Position numbers and translations under genes: made by a program. Positions 54,307 through 63,485 of a DNA stretch of 64,000 nt are shown in pieces. The stretch's first letter is position 1; every line of letters begins with the position of its first letter. The notes below the pieces were generated by a model, which saw only the letters and a program-made list of their open reading frames with translations, searched no databases and was not told the DNA's origin. Source of the DNA: Blautia schinkii DSM 10518 (GTDB lineage Bacteria > Bacillota > Clostridia > Lachnospirales > Lachnospiraceae); NCBI GenBank assembly GCA_000702025.1, contig JNKJ01000011.1, positions 1 to 64,000 of the forward strand, given 5' to 3'.

Positions 54307-55737
54307 TTATTGCTGCATTGCCATTGATGAGGATTCGGTTTGGCATGATGATTCCCTCCTTTGCATTTCCATTTGCTCACGCTCCACGTAAGTCTCCAGC
54401 CGCAGGCAGTCCACTGTCAGGGAGAGCGTATTCTTGATCTGTTCCATCTGTGCCGATTCCGGCAGAATCTCATTTTTCTGAAAAACCTGACCGATTGCCT
54501 CCAGGCGCTCCCCGATCTCAGCGATGCGGGCTTTGTAGCCGACCTTATCATGATGAGGCGCATAGAGACGGAGCAGGATCTTCTCATATTGCTGTACGGT
54601 GTAGGACTTCTCCAGTGAGGCAAATTGTTTCTGGCCCAATAAAAAAGCAATCCCCGCCATTTCAGAGGATTGCATGATGATATCCCTGGGCCGCTCCAGG
54701 GAGAGTTGCCTCAGTTTTTGGTATTGCTCCCGCAACGCATCCAACGGATACTTGGGACATCGGTCACCGGCAAAGGCGATGGCCAGCTCCTGGCAGAGCG
54801 TTTTCATCCGCACCAGGCCCGGATGCTCGGTTCCTGGGATCGCCTCCAAGCCATGGGTGCTTTTGAGGCCCTCGTTCCAGTCCTTAAACCTGGGCTGTTC
54901 CGCCCTGACCGTATAGGTTCCAAGCCGCAGGATTTCTTCCTTCAAACGATAGTTTCCCTCAATGCCTGCGCTGTCATGGTCGAGGCAGGTGACCACGGTA
55001 TCGATCTGCGGATTCATTTTCAGGATATGGGTGGCTCCATAAGTGGCTGTGGAACAGAGAGCCACATAGCTGTGTTCCTGCCAGTTCTCCTTATGCAGAG
55101 AAATATAGGACAGCATATCAATCGGGGCCTCAAACACATACAGCCGATTGCTTTTCCCGATGTAGTGAAAGCTGTAATCGGGATTGCTGCTGTCCACGTT
55201 GCCCTTGAATCCGCTGTCCGAGTAGGTGCCTCGTTTATGGGCATGGCGGGCAATCCCATTTTCGTCCACACCCACAAAGACCGCATTGTGATACTCCGCA
55301 TCTTCATAGAGCAGGCCAGCCCGGACAAAGGCATTCACAACCTCCCGATCCAGAAAACGTCCTTTCAGAAGATACGCATAAACCCTCCGCATATCCTCAT
55401 TCTTTTCTGGAAGGGCAAAGGGCTTTTTCTCCTTGACTTGTGCGTCCTTTTGTGGGAGGATGACAACGCCTTGCTGCTCCAGGAGAAACTTCACGGCCTC
55501 CGGGAAGTCCAAGCCATAAAACTCTCTGGCAAAGGCAATGGCATCGCCGCCTTCCGGATTATATTGATTGAACCAGAGATTGCCCCGGATCGTGATTTTT
55601 TCTCCGCCATGATTCCATTTGTATTCCGATCCGGATCGCTCCACCTTCTCTCCTTGTCCGAGAAGGAAAGACCGCAGATCTGTACGGCGGGCCTGATCTT
55701 TTTGTTCTTCTGTAAAGTGAATATAGGTTGTAGCCAT
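54307..55737 (-). CDS. Toprim/DUF3991-type primase-like protein
   Basis: A 476-residue protein. The N-terminal part resembles the CHC2-type domain of DnaG (KWNHGGEKITIRGNLWFNQY, GGDAIAFAREFYGLDFPEAV), but the zinc cysteines are missing. A Toprim domain follows with E in VFEAPIDML and DxD in CLDHDSAG. Such proteins in conjugative elements are thought to prime the transferred strand; without the zinc finger the priming activity is uncertain. The C-terminal 170 residues are helical. Confidence 0.85.
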   Translation of the reverse strand: MATTYIHFTEEQKDQARRTDLRSFLLGQGEKVERSGSEYKWNHGGEKITIRGNLWFNQYNPEGGDAIAFAREFYGLDFPEAVKFLLEQQGVVILPQKDAQVKEKKPFALPEKNEDMRRVYAYLLKGRFLDREVVNAFVRAGLLYEDAEYHNAVFVGVDENGIARHAHKRGTYSDSGFKGNVDSSNPDYSFHYIGKSNRLYVFEAPIDMLSYISLHKENWQEHSYVALCSTATYGATHILKMNPQIDTVVTCLDHDSAGIEGNYRLKEEILRLGTYTVRAEQPRFKDWNEGLKSTHGLEAIPGTEHPGLVRMKTLCQELAIAFAGDRCPKYPLDALREQYQKLRQLSLERPRDIIMQSSEMAGIAFLLGQKQFASLEKSYTVQQYEKILLRLYAPHHDKVGYKARIAEIGERLEAIGQVFQKNEILPESAQMEQIKNTLSLTVDCLRLETYVEREQMEMQRRESSCQTESSSMAMQQ

Positions 55738-55750
55738 GAAATCTCCTTTC

Positions 55751-58699
55751 TCAGCCCTGTTTCAGACCATGGGCCTGTTTCTTTTCATCGATCTTACGTT
55801 TCAGCTTTCGGTCTATCCCGCCCTTACCGCCTTTGCGCTCGTCCTCGATCCGGTTCTGGATGATCCGGGCCAGATGCTGCAACAGCCGCAGGCTGCCCAG
55901 GGCCGCCGACCAATTCCGGTTGCTGTGGACGCTTTGGAGAAGCTGGGCTGCATAGACATTCCCCTGATCAGCAGAGTCGGTCAGATAGGAAATGGCTTTT
56001 TCCATGTCCTGCTCCACCTCCCGGCCATACAGGAACAGCTTGCCAAGCTGATACTGAGCAAAAGCATTCCCCTGATCCGCTGCCCTGGTAAACCAATATA
56101 ACGCCGCATTCACATCCTTGGGGATGCCCTCATCGGCCAGATAGAGTTTTCCAAGAAGATATTGTGCGTACTCATGATCCTGCTCGGCGGCTCCCGTCAG
56201 ATAATGGATGGCTCTGGGGATATCCTTTGGGCATAGCTCTCCATTGGAGAAGACCTTGCCCAGCAGATACTGCGCTGCGGAGAAACCTTGATCCGCAGAG
56301 AAAGCAAGCAGCTCCATGGCTCTTGGAAGATCCTGCAGAAGAACCGTTCCTTCCAGCAGCGCTTTCCCCAAGGCATACGCCGCATAGAGATTGTTCCGTT
56401 CCGCTGCTCTTTCCAGAAGGGAAACTGCACGGGGAATGTCCTGGGGAAGATCCACGCCTTGGAGCATTGTTTTCCCCAAGAGATATTCCGCATAGGGATT
56501 TTCTTTCTTCACTGCTTCCTCCAGCCAGCGCAGAGCATACTCCGGATTCTTAGGGATCTCTTTTCCTTCCAGGAACAGTTTGCCGAGAGTATACATGGCA
56601 TAATCATGGTCTTTCCCCGCTGCGCCCATGAGATAGTCGATTGCCTTTTTCGCATCCCTGCCAGAGAAATCTCTGCTCAGATACAGTTTCCCCAGACCAT
56701 ACATGGCATCGGCATTGCCAAGCTCCGCTGCCTTTTCAAAGTACATTCTGGCCCGCTCCGGATCTTTCTTTGTTCCTGTGCCGGTAAGGTTCATCTGGCC
56801 CAAGCGATAATATAGCTTGTCATCCGCCATATCTTGCTCAATCTTCAGGAATCCCTGATATGCTCGGCTGTACCATTTCTCCGATGCCGCCTGATCCGGC
56901 GCAGTGCCAATCCCATTCCGGCACATGCGTCCCAGCTCATACTGAGCGTAGGCATTCGGCTTATCCTCATCTGTGGCCGCCATGGTAAACAGAGAAAACG
57001 CTTTTTCTTCATCCTGTTCCACGCCCTGGCCCCGATGATACAGACTGCCCAAGGCATAGGCAGCGAAGGGATTTCCCTCCGCAACCGATTTTTCATACCA
57101 CTCGGCAGCTTTCAGATAGTCCTGATCCACGCCATAGCCGAAGGCGTACATCTTGCCGATCCGGTATCGGAGATACCCTGGCTTTTCCTCCTTTGGCTCT
57201 CTGGCGCAGAAAGCAGAAAATGCTTTCCGGAACCATTCCTGCGCCTGTTCTTCATCCTTCTTACATCCAAGACCGGCCAGAACCATTTTGCCAAGATCAT
57301 GCATGGCAAAACCGTTGCCCAGTAGAGCTTCTTCCTTCAGACCGGCCAGGGCCTGTTCAAAATCCGGTTTGGATGTCTTGGTGCCATAGAGGAAGGCACG
57401 GGCCTCCTTATATTCATTCGTCCACCAGGTATCCTTCTTCCGGTCCCAGCCGCCAGAATAAGAGCGAAATCTGGGAGGCGGATCTGGCTCGATGGGATCG
57501 TCCGCCTGAGAATCTGATTCCGGAGTTTCTGGCATCTCCGGATCAGGGACATCGGCCTGGGCCGGTTCCTCCACATCCTGCCGGTCAGCATGAAGGCCCA
57601 GGGCCTCCTGTATCACTGCATTCTTGATCGGCTTGAATTCTTTATTCTGTGAAAGCGGCACTCGCTGTGGAAGTGCTTCTGTATAGACCTGGAGCGCTTC
57701 TTCTTTCTGTTCGTACCACAGATTATAAAGAGCAGCGATCTTTTCATCTGCAGCCAGCTCATCCACGATGGCATCCACCAACGCTTTCACATCCGCTTTC
57801 AGGTAGCCATAGACCTTTTTCCCTTTGGTTTTAGAAAGCCGGTCAGCCAAACGCAGGAGCAGTTCTTCCACCTTAGGATTGTCATAGGTTCCGGCATTGA
57901 TGCGGGAGACAATCTCTGCGATCAGCTCCTTACTGTGCAGACGCAGTTCATCTCTTTGAACCGTCTGCTTTTCATAAATGCAGAGTAGATCCTGCTCAAA
58001 GATATCCTTGGCCAGGGAAGACCGCATCTTCGCCACACCTTGTTTAGTGAGGAACCCTTCCTTCTCTACAGTAGAGTACGCCAGCAGATGGATGTGGGGA
58101 TGATGGCTCTCATTGTGAAAGGCGGCATACCATTTCAGATGATCCATGGGGATCTTCAGGCTGTCAGCCAGAGCCTGTGTCTGCGTCCGGAGCATATCCC
58201 TCCACCGGACGCCGGTATTAAAACCGAGACGCTCCGCATCCTCCCGGCGCAGAGAAATAATAAGTGTCCACACATTTCCCTGATGAGCATTCAGCTCCTG
58301 GGATACCTCTTTCAGCTTTACCTGGACACCATCATCCGTGAACAGCCCATGGTTGCCGAACCGTTCCGCACCGGGCCGGGTGCCGATGTAGTCGGCATAG
58401 GTTTTCTGGTTCAGGATCTCATGGGCATTGTCCTCAATGGCACGGGTGATAAATTCAGAGGCGGCTCCCACGGTCTTTTCTCTCTGGTAGTCCTCATATT
58501 CCAGCATCGCAGCGCTATCCGGGAAATCCCGCAGGATCTTTTCAATGAGTTTTTGTTGTTTCACTGTTGCGGGAGCCAGCTTGAAAGACTCATCGATCTT
58601 CTCCACACCTTCACGGGTGGCGATATAAGTGACATACCCGCCGATGGGCTTTTCCTGATCTGGTTTCAGGTACTTGAACTTGGTGACCAGACGGGCCAT
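55751..58699 (-). CDS. MobP-type relaxase fused to Sel1 repeats
   Basis: A 982-residue protein. The N-terminal 300 residues are a relaxase of the MobP/MobL group with the metal-binding histidines in HNESHHPHIHLLAY. A helical linker follows, then an acidic Pro-rich hinge (about 385-410) and about twelve Sel1-like repeats (for example GKMYAFGYGVDQDYLKAAEW). The relaxase would nick oriT and carry the strand. Sel1 repeats bind proteins, so the tail may dock partners. ATG 58699 has AAGGAGG. Confidence 0.9.
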   Translation of the reverse strand: MARLVTKFKYLKPDQEKPIGGYVTYIATREGVEKIDESFKLAPATVKQQKLIEKILRDFPDSAAMLEYEDYQREKTVGAASEFITRAIEDNAHEILNQKTYADYIGTRPGAERFGNHGLFTDDGVQVKLKEVSQELNAHQGNVWTLIISLRREDAERLGFNTGVRWRDMLRTQTQALADSLKIPMDHLKWYAAFHNESHHPHIHLLAYSTVEKEGFLTKQGVAKMRSSLAKDIFEQDLLCIYEKQTVQRDELRLHSKELIAEIVSRINAGTYDNPKVEELLLRLADRLSKTKGKKVYGYLKADVKALVDAIVDELAADEKIAALYNLWYEQKEEALQVYTEALPQRVPLSQNKEFKPIKNAVIQEALGLHADRQDVEEPAQADVPDPEMPETPESDSQADDPIEPDPPPRFRSYSGGWDRKKDTWWTNEYKEARAFLYGTKTSKPDFEQALAGLKEEALLGNGFAMHDLGKMVLAGLGCKKDEEQAQEWFRKAFSAFCAREPKEEKPGYLRYRIGKMYAFGYGVDQDYLKAAEWYEKSVAEGNPFAAYALGSLYHRGQGVEQDEEKAFSLFTMAATDEDKPNAYAQYELGRMCRNGIGTAPDQAASEKWYSRAYQGFLKIEQDMADDKLYYRLGQMNLTGTGTKKDPERARMYFEKAAELGNADAMYGLGKLYLSRDFSGRDAKKAIDYLMGAAGKDHDYAMYTLGKLFLEGKEIPKNPEYALRWLEEAVKKENPYAEYLLGKTMLQGVDLPQDIPRAVSLLERAAERNNLYAAYALGKALLEGTVLLQDLPRAMELLAFSADQGFSAAQYLLGKVFSNGELCPKDIPRAIHYLTGAAEQDHEYAQYLLGKLYLADEGIPKDVNAALYWFTRAADQGNAFAQYQLGKLFLYGREVEQDMEKAISYLTDSADQGNVYAAQLLQSVHSNRNWSAALGSLRLLQHLARIIQNRIEDERKGGKGGIDRKLKRKIDEKKQAHGLKQG

Positions 58700-58733
58700 G
58701 GGGGAACCTCCTTCCTTTTTAGAGTAAAAAAAA

Positions 58734-58763
58734 AGCAGGAGACCTCAAAAGAGATTTCCTGCT
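58734..58763 (-). terminator. Terminator of the TIR gene
   Basis: AGCAGGA (58734-58740) pairs with TCCTGCT (58757-58763). On the minus strand nine T follow. The TIR gene is thus separated from the relaxase that starts 35 bases further. Confidence 0.8.
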
Positions 58764-58792
58764 GGGATACTATATTCTCTTACATAAAGATA

Positions 58793-59818
58793 TTAGTTTT
58801 GCGCCTTCAATCGTTTAATCAGTTGTCGAGCAAATAGTAAAGCAATTTCATCACAAGAATATGCTTTAGAATCTATAGCTTGAATATCTGCAACCGAGGG
58901 ATACTTGTTCCGTAAATCTTCGTTAGTAGTATTGTGAACAATCGGCAATATCAATTTCTGTCCATTTCTATTTTGCCTATTCAAGAATTCATTTAGTTCC
59001 TTTTCTGTCCATTCACGATCAAAGAAATTTTCTGAAATTACAATAATAGCAAATTCAGCTTTTTTCGTTCCATCTAAAATACGGTCTTTCCATTTATCTC
59101 CCCATTCAAGAGATTTTTTATCATAAAATATTTTCACGCCAAGTTTTTCAAGAGAATCATTCAACTCATCTACGAGATCAGCTTTGTCCTTGTTGGCATG
59201 AGAAAGAAAAACATCATATTCTGGAAGCATATTGGCTTGGTATACTGGAACCGTTGTTTTTTCGATACCATTCATTTTATCAATAAATTCCTGATCCTTA
59301 CTAATACTTTTAAGGCACGATACAAGTTGCCTATATGCGTCTAAGTTACGATGAAATAAAATAGTTTTAATTCTTGAACCAAGAGCATGTTCTTTCAAAT
59401 ATTTGTTGTAAAAAATTTCAAAATCATTTATCCAATCCTCACTTGGCTGATTATACTTATGTAAATCAAAATCTCCTACTGCTGCATTAGCCGGAGGTTG
59501 AATGCTTTCTGTTCTTTTTAATAAATCATGTAGTTCCTTTTCAAATTGCGACATGCCTAATCTTCTTTCTTGCTCTTTCTTTTCCTCATACAAATAACCA
59601 TCTTTAAGAATTTGTATATGATAAGGATAGTTGTCTCCCCATTGAACATGTATCAAACCAGACTCTCTTAATTCCTTAAAACAGCCCCTGAGAATCGTAT
59701 CATCTCGATTACTTAAATTTTCAAATCTATCTTTCCAATAATCCGATGCTTTCTCATTATCTACTATCTCTTTCAACAGACTTTCTGCCTCATCGGAAAT
59801 AACAATTCTATTCTCCAT
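58793..59818 (-). CDS. TIR-domain protein, possible defence effector
   Basis: A 341-residue protein. The C-terminal 140 residues are a TIR domain (YDVFLSHANKDKADLVDELN, KIFYDKKSLEWGDKW) with the glutamate in FDREWTEKELNEF at the place of the NADase catalytic residue. The N-terminal 80 residues resemble a winged helix (TILRGCFKELRESGLIHVQW). It has its own terminator, AT-rich DNA unlike the flanking transfer genes, and no partner such as a SIR2 or ThsA gene in view. ATG 59818 with AAGGAG is chosen over 59824. It is probably an anti-phage or anti-element cargo gene. Confidence 0.85.
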   Translation of the reverse strand: MENRIVISDEAESLLKEIVDNEKASDYWKDRFENLSNRDDTILRGCFKELRESGLIHVQWGDNYPYHIQILKDGYLYEEKKEQERRLGMSQFEKELHDLLKRTESIQPPANAAVGDFDLHKYNQPSEDWINDFEIFYNKYLKEHALGSRIKTILFHRNLDAYRQLVSCLKSISKDQEFIDKMNGIEKTTVPVYQANMLPEYDVFLSHANKDKADLVDELNDSLEKLGVKIFYDKKSLEWGDKWKDRILDGTKKAEFAIIVISENFFDREWTEKELNEFLNRQNRNGQKLILPIVHNTTNEDLRNKYPSVADIQAIDSKAYSCDEIALLFARQLIKRLKAQN

Positions 59819-59936
59819 ACACATCTCCTTCTATTATATTATCTTGTATTTAATCTCTCTCATTTTCTTATCCAAACACTTTTATAAAAATTATTATATC
59901 ATACTGTACATTTAATTGTAATCTACTTTATCCATT

Positions 59937-60374
59937 TCACTCGTCTTCTTCCCATCCTTTCTGCCAGCTCACTGCATCATCAAAAGCGAAAGAGCCATTC
60001 AGCCTTTTGACTTCCTTGACACATTCTCCCCGCAGGCGTTCCAGTGACACCGGATCGATGTTGTTATTCGCTGCGACCACATTCATCATGACCGCCAGCT
60101 CCACGGCCAGCTTGAAAATCATCCGGTTCTGCCGATGATCACTTTCCGCCACAATGCTTTTCAGCGTGGAGGTGACGATATTGGGGAGATAGGTTTTGTT
60201 GTCCTCTGCGGAAAGGTACCCAGCATAAAACAAGATTGCTTTTTCGATGAATTCACTCCGGCTGTCGCAGTTGTCTTTTTCATAGAGAGTGTCCGCCAGC
60301 TCCAAGGTGGACGGTCTGATCCAGAGCTGGAAGCGGCGTTTGATTTCTTTCTTTTCTGCCTCTGTATCCTGCAT
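59937..60374 (-). CDS. Relaxosome accessory-like protein
   Basis: A 145-residue protein behind AAGGAGG. The N-terminal part (RRFQLWIRPSTLELADTLYE, SRSEFIEKAILFYAGYL) fits a ribbon-helix-helix domain, as in MobC-type accessory proteins; the rest is helical. Its location before the relaxase and beside a GC-rich non-coding stretch suits oriT binding (inference). Confidence 0.6.
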   Translation of the reverse strand: MQDTEAEKKEIKRRFQLWIRPSTLELADTLYEKDNCDSRSEFIEKAILFYAGYLSAEDNKTYLPNIVTSTLKSIVAESDHRQNRMIFKLAVELAVMMNVVAANNNIDPVSLERLRGECVKEVKRLNGSFAFDDAVSWQKGWEEDE

Positions 60375-60777
60375 GTCTGAAATCCTCCTTCTTATTCATA
60401 GGAACCTGCCAAAGCACCGCATCATTCGTTGAAACTTCTGGGCCTTGCGGGAGTTGAAGCACCTGTCCAGGAACCTTTTGCCCAAATCCGGCACCGTAAT
60501 GCCATTTCTTTCAGAAGCGGCGGAAAGCCTTGAAGCGGCCGGCTCTGCCGGACGCAGTGAGCTGGGGCGGGGCCGCCATGCGGCACCGTCCCTTTCTCCT
60601 GCTTGATTTTCGACCCTGTATCCGCACGGGGAACCGTTGCTTTTCCATGAGCGGGGCCTGCCTTCACACGGGCCGCAAACGCCTCGCAAACCGGCGGGGA
60701 GGGATACTTCCTCGGCCTCGCCCACAAAACCGCAACACGGGGCCGACAGGCGTCTCACCGGGGTGTTCCTTTTCGCA
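60375..60777. other. GC-rich non-coding stretch, candidate oriT or RNA
   Basis: About 400 bases, clearly GC-richer than its surroundings, with no trustworthy gene: the open frames here are rich in Arg, Pro, Cys and Gly and lack ribosome sites. It lies between two conserved transfer genes. Location suggests oriT or a structured RNA; no nick site could be identified by eye. Confidence 0.4.
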
Positions 60778-61461
60778 TCACATCTCCTGAACCGGCGGCG
60801 TTGTTGCTTCTGCCTGTTCGGAAGAATGCCAGTCAATCTCACGATCCCGCAATGCTTCTTCGAAGATCAGCTCTTTTGCTGCTATTGGGATTGTAGATTT
60901 GCGCTCAGCACGATAGACCGCAGTAGAAACATCTTTCAGACGATAAGTCCGCCACTCCGGATCTCCCTGCTCTTTTACGCTGATCGTTCCATCGTCAAAA
61001 TCAAATTCCAGGAGCGCAGTGATTCGATCATCATGCTCCATAGCGTCGCATAAGACAGAGAAGGTCAGATCATCAATAGGCTGATGTTCTCCAAAGGAAA
61101 GTGCCAGACTATCCAAGGTCAACCTGCCCTCATTCTCCCGCATAAAATTCCGATAGAGATAAGCCGCACTGTAGAAGTTGTTCCGCAGGTCGGAAGTGAA
61201 ATGAAAATCATCCCCGTCCTCATGGAAATGGATCACAGCAAACCGTCTGGCAGCTTCAACCTCACGTTGTGCTTTCTCTTCTTCCTGACGGATCAGTGCT
61301 TCGATTTCCTCACGCTTTTCTTCCGGGACGAGAGACGCATAGGTTTCTTCAAAACATTTCCGCAGCACACCTTCGATGGTACGTCCCTGATCCGTCAGGA
61401 TCTCGTCCAGAGCAGCGAGTCGATGCTCATTAAAATATACGGTAACGTCTATATCATTCAT
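60778..61461 (-). CDS. Conserved element protein of unknown function
   Basis: A 227-residue soluble acidic protein. The first 40 residues (VTVYFNEHRLAALDEILTDQ) look like a ribbon-helix-helix module as in other element proteins; a charged helical region follows, and the C-terminal half is mixed. It overlaps the methyltransferase stop by ATGA with GGAGG upstream. No function is known to me. Confidence 0.6.
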   Translation of the reverse strand: MNDIDVTVYFNEHRLAALDEILTDQGRTIEGVLRKCFEETYASLVPEEKREEIEALIRQEEEKAQREVEAARRFAVIHFHEDGDDFHFTSDLRNNFYSAAYLYRNFMRENEGRLTLDSLALSFGEHQPIDDLTFSVLCDAMEHDDRITALLEFDFDDGTISVKEQGDPEWRTYRLKDVSTAVYRAERKSTIPIAAKELIFEEALRDREIDWHSSEQAEATTPPVQEM

Positions 61462-63166
61462 TGGTTATGCCTCCAATCTTCGATTCCGTTTTTCTGTTCC
61501 TCTACAAACTCTTTCTCCATAATCAGGACAATTCCTCGCAGAACAAAAGTAACACATGGGATTGCCACACTATTGCCCAGGGCTTTATACCTTGCCGAAT
61601 CAGATGCCCCATCGATCAAAGTCCAGCCATCCGGGAAACCCTGCAGTCGCTCACACTCCAGAGGAGTGAGACGGCGAATCAGATTTCTGTTTACCTCAGG
61701 CTGGCAGATCAGATCAGTTGCATCTTTATATTGTCTGGCGCTTTCTGTGCCAGCGACTTTGCTTTCCTGGAATTCATCCACTCGCTGGCGGCTATAGACC
61801 GCATGCCGGTCTGTTGTATTCAGGGTGTAACTGATATCTTCCTGATAGCCAAACCCATTCCCTCCATTTTTACTTTGCCGGTCAATGATATTCCCGGCAA
61901 TACAATAGCTGTCCGGTTCCTCCGCGATCAGAGGAAGATTGTTACCGCCCGTGCCGCTTCTGGCTGACAGTGTCGGGGATACCGGCAGCGGTCCGGTATA
62001 ACGTCCATCGATTCCGTGGTTTTCAAATAGCACCAGGGATTGTGTATTGCCTCCCATCCCGTAGGATGCTGTTACCGCCTGCGCCTTTTCCACGGGGCCG
62101 GTGAACCTAAGATCCTGCCCGTGGTTATCAAAAACCAGCGGAGGATGGCCGGACATCTGCGCCCGAAGTGTTCCTGCCACATCTACACTGCAATCCATCA
62201 CTTGGCCGCCCTGATCGTTCAGGCAGAGAGTTGGCTCTTTCTGTTGGTCAGGGAGTCCGGCAATAAAGGTCTGCATCTGCATATTTCTTGTTGCCATCAA
62301 TGCGCCGGAAACATGGCCCAGGTTGATCGTTTCCTCTCTTTGATTGATATGGAAAGCCATGAATCCTTCCGTATCTATTTGATCCCCACCTGGATCTCCA
62401 GTGCTTTTTTGAGTTTTTCCGGAAGTTTCTTGCCCCGTTCCGCTGACCGCCGCAGGATACCCAAGCATGCTTTCCTGCTTAAATAATATTTCCGGGGCGG
62501 ATGTTCCTCCAAAATCTGCGACAAGAAAGATTCTTTTACGTCTCTGGGGGACTCCCCAGTATTGAGCGTCCAGGACTCTCCAAGCGACAGAGAATCCACT
62601 TCCCAATATGGCCCCAGCAGATTTCCACCTCCCGGCCGGAGGTCGAGGAACAGATATGGTATGGTCGGCGATCCTGCAGATTTCCTCCAGGACCGCTCTG
62701 AAATCTTCTCCGTTTGAAGATGAGAATGCTCCAGGGACGTTTTCCCACACCATGAATCGGGGAACAATTCCGCAAGGGTTAACTGTTTCATTTCCTCGTT
62801 GTCTTTTGGCATCTGACTTTCTCATCTCCTTTACAATCCGGATCTGCTCCATAAAAAGTCCGGAACGCTCACCGGACAAGCCTGCGCGCTTTCCTGCGAT
62901 GCTCAGATCCTGACAGGGTGATCCGCCCGTGATGATATCTACAGCCGGAAGTTCCGTCCCTTTTAATTTCGTAATATCGCCCACATGGAGCATCTCCGGG
63001 AACCGCTGCATGGTTACTTGGATCGGGAAAGGTTCTATTTCACTGGCCCATACCGGAAGGATTCCGTTCCGGACAGCAGATAAAGGAAATCCACCGATCC
63101 CATCGAACAGGCTTCCAAGACGCAGCCGGATTCCCGTTGATTTTCCTATTACAGAACTTTTCGCAT
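61458..63166 (-). CDS. C5 cytosine DNA methyltransferase (apparent frameshift near start)
   Basis: The main frame holds GLFDGIGG-like motif I (LGSLFDGIGGFPLSAV), catalytic GGSPCQDLSIAGKR (motif IV), the VWENV motif (VI), WRVLDAQYWGVPQRRKRIF (VIII) and RLTPLECERLQGFPDGWT near the C-terminus. The long central part is the target domain. In frame there is no ATG, GTG or TTG before motif IV except at 63011, which would remove motif I. An ideal start, ATG 63166 behind GAGAGGTGAT, is one base out of frame; adding an A in the run at 63158-63161 restores it. Either a frameshift, slippage or sequence error. Confidence 0.8.
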
Positions 63167-63213
63167 GTCAATCACCTCTCGATTCGTTATTCATTGATCC
63201 TTCAGATGCATTG

Positions 63214-63474
63214 TTAAGGACTCTCTCCTGTATCTGCCGGCGCCTGTTCTTTTTTCTCCGGCCTGGGCCGCCTTGCTCTGGGCGCAGGATCTGCTGGTTC
63301 GCCAGAGCGCATCTCAATAAATTCCCGCACATTGGCCGGGACATGTTTGCCATAGAATCCTTCCATGGCTTTGGTCAGCTCATCTTCAAGCTGCAGATCT
63401 TTCTGCTCCATGTAGAGCCGGAGCGCAGTCAGCTTTTCCTCATCAAAGGAAATTGTTACATTGGTTTTCTTCAT
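63214..63474 (-). CDS. Small conserved element protein (DUF6103 type)
   Basis: An 86-residue protein with ATG 63474 behind AAGGAGG. The N-terminal half (TNVTISFDEEKLTALRLYME) is a ribbon-helix-helix-like fold; the tail is basic and Pro-rich. Proteins of this type accompany relaxase genes of Firmicutes elements. Function unknown. An 8-codon frame (MNNESRGD, 63168-63194) between it and the methyltransferase carries the latter's ribosome site. Confidence 0.7.
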   Translation of the reverse strand: MKKTNVTISFDEEKLTALRLYMEQKDLQLEDELTKAMEGFYGKHVPANVREFIEMRSGEPADPAPRARRPRPEKKEQAPADTGESP

Positions 63475-63485
63475 AGGTTCCTCCT

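Noticed and set aside
60396..60842. Open frames of 100-148 codons in the GC-rich island
   Set aside because: Composition is Arg/Pro/Cys/Gly-rich, there is no ribosome site, and overlapping frames on both strands are equally open, as expected from GC bias.
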